From: an uncultured Sphingomonadaceae bacterium
GTDB lineage: Bacteria; Pseudomonadota; Alphaproteobacteria; Sphingomonadales; Sphingomonadaceae
Length of the DNA: 6,499 bases
Assembly: GCA_937920575.1 (NCBI GenBank)
Contig: CAKZSF010000027.1
Location: 1 to 6,499, forward strand
Direction: 5' to 3'
The translations under genes and the position numbers were made by a program. The notes under the pieces were generated by a model that saw nothing but the letters and a program-made list of their open reading frames with translations, was not told the DNA's origin and searched no databases. Every line of letters starts with the position of its first letter. Positions within the stretch are counted from its first letter, which is position 1. Positions 6,333-6,499 of this stretch are shown here, piece after piece.

Positions 6333-6499
6333 TCAAGAGCGATTGGCATTTTGATCAGCGCGCCAGCGCTCGCGGATCATATCCGATGTCTCGCGGCTGC
6401 CATCATGGGTCCAGCCTGGCGGTCGCCAAAGATAACTCAATTTATGCCGCCATGGCGCGCGCGCAACATCCTTGGCGATGCCAATCCATTCGTGAAACA
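6333..6499 (-). CDS. C-terminal fragment resembling the sterol desaturase/fatty acid hydroxylase family
   Basis: A minus-strand frame enters from the right edge and ends at TGA (6333-6335), giving 54 residues. It contains FHEWIGIAKDVARAPW (1-16), then LSYLWRPPGWTHDGSR (20-35) and ETSDMIRERW. A tail of the type 'Y-x-PPGW-x-DGS-x-T-S' is what I recall from the C-terminus of bacterial sterol desaturase family membrane proteins, whose di-iron histidine boxes lie further upstream, here outside the window. The match is from memory of the family and covers no catalytic residue, so the call is tentative. The frame is open without interruption and lies just before the GMC gene on the same strand, so co-transcription is likely. 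Confidence 0.55.
   Translation of the reverse strand, partial: FHEWIGIAKDVARAPWRHKLSYLWRPPGWTHDGSRETSDMIRERWRADQNANRS

Noticed and set aside
5809..6354. Plus-strand open frame (181 codons) opposite the 5' part of the GMC gene
   Set aside because: It overlaps the conserved FAD-binding region in antisense and extends into the neighbouring gene tail. There is no family resemblance.

Overview
The window looks like ordinary chromosomal DNA from an alphaproteobacterium, most likely a sphingomonad or Erythrobacteraceae member. This placement is inferred from the moderately high GC, the style of the GlnK and AmtB proteins, and the mix of GMC oxidoreductase and sterol-desaturase-like genes; no rRNA or tRNA is present to confirm it. 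Genes are tightly packed. No mobile element, CRISPR array, tRNA or rRNA was seen, and no stretch over 300 bases lacks a gene.

Positions 1-1828 (+ strand) form a compact gene row: the 3' end of an unrecognised gene (stop at 181), a GFA/CENP-V-type zinc protein (181-543), a PPOX-type flavin-binding family protein (543-1106) and an endonuclease/exonuclease/phosphatase-family enzyme (1127-1828). The first three are joined by one-base stop/start overlaps (TGATG), which suggests translational coupling.

Positions 1829-3856 hold a nitrogen-control unit. A sigma-54-type -24/-12 element (1915-1930) precedes glnK (1979-2317) and amtB (2335-3687). GlnK is the P-II signal protein that gates the AmtB ammonium channel, and the pair is a classic nitrogen-starvation operon. 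Downstream of amtB are three consecutive hairpins (3701-3744, 3751-3770, 3782-3806). The last is a clear intrinsic terminator. The first carries an 18-base all-pyrimidine loop, and the octamer TTCCTCCT, which resembles the anti-Shine-Dalgarno sequence, occurs in both of the first two hairpins. This 3' UTR, or possible small RNA, is the least ordinary part of the window.

Positions 3857-4699 (+) encode an exported alpha/beta-hydrolase of the Esterase family. It converges on a minus-strand GMC-family FAD oxidoreductase (4696-6285), and the two stop codons share the palindrome CTAG. Upstream of the GMC gene on the same strand, 47 bases away, is the 3' end of a gene (6333-6499) whose product resembles the C-terminus of the sterol desaturase/fatty acid hydroxylase family. 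These two are probably co-transcribed.

I found no convincing new multi-gene system. The candidates worth following are the amtB 3' UTR RNA structure and the regulatory region before glnK.
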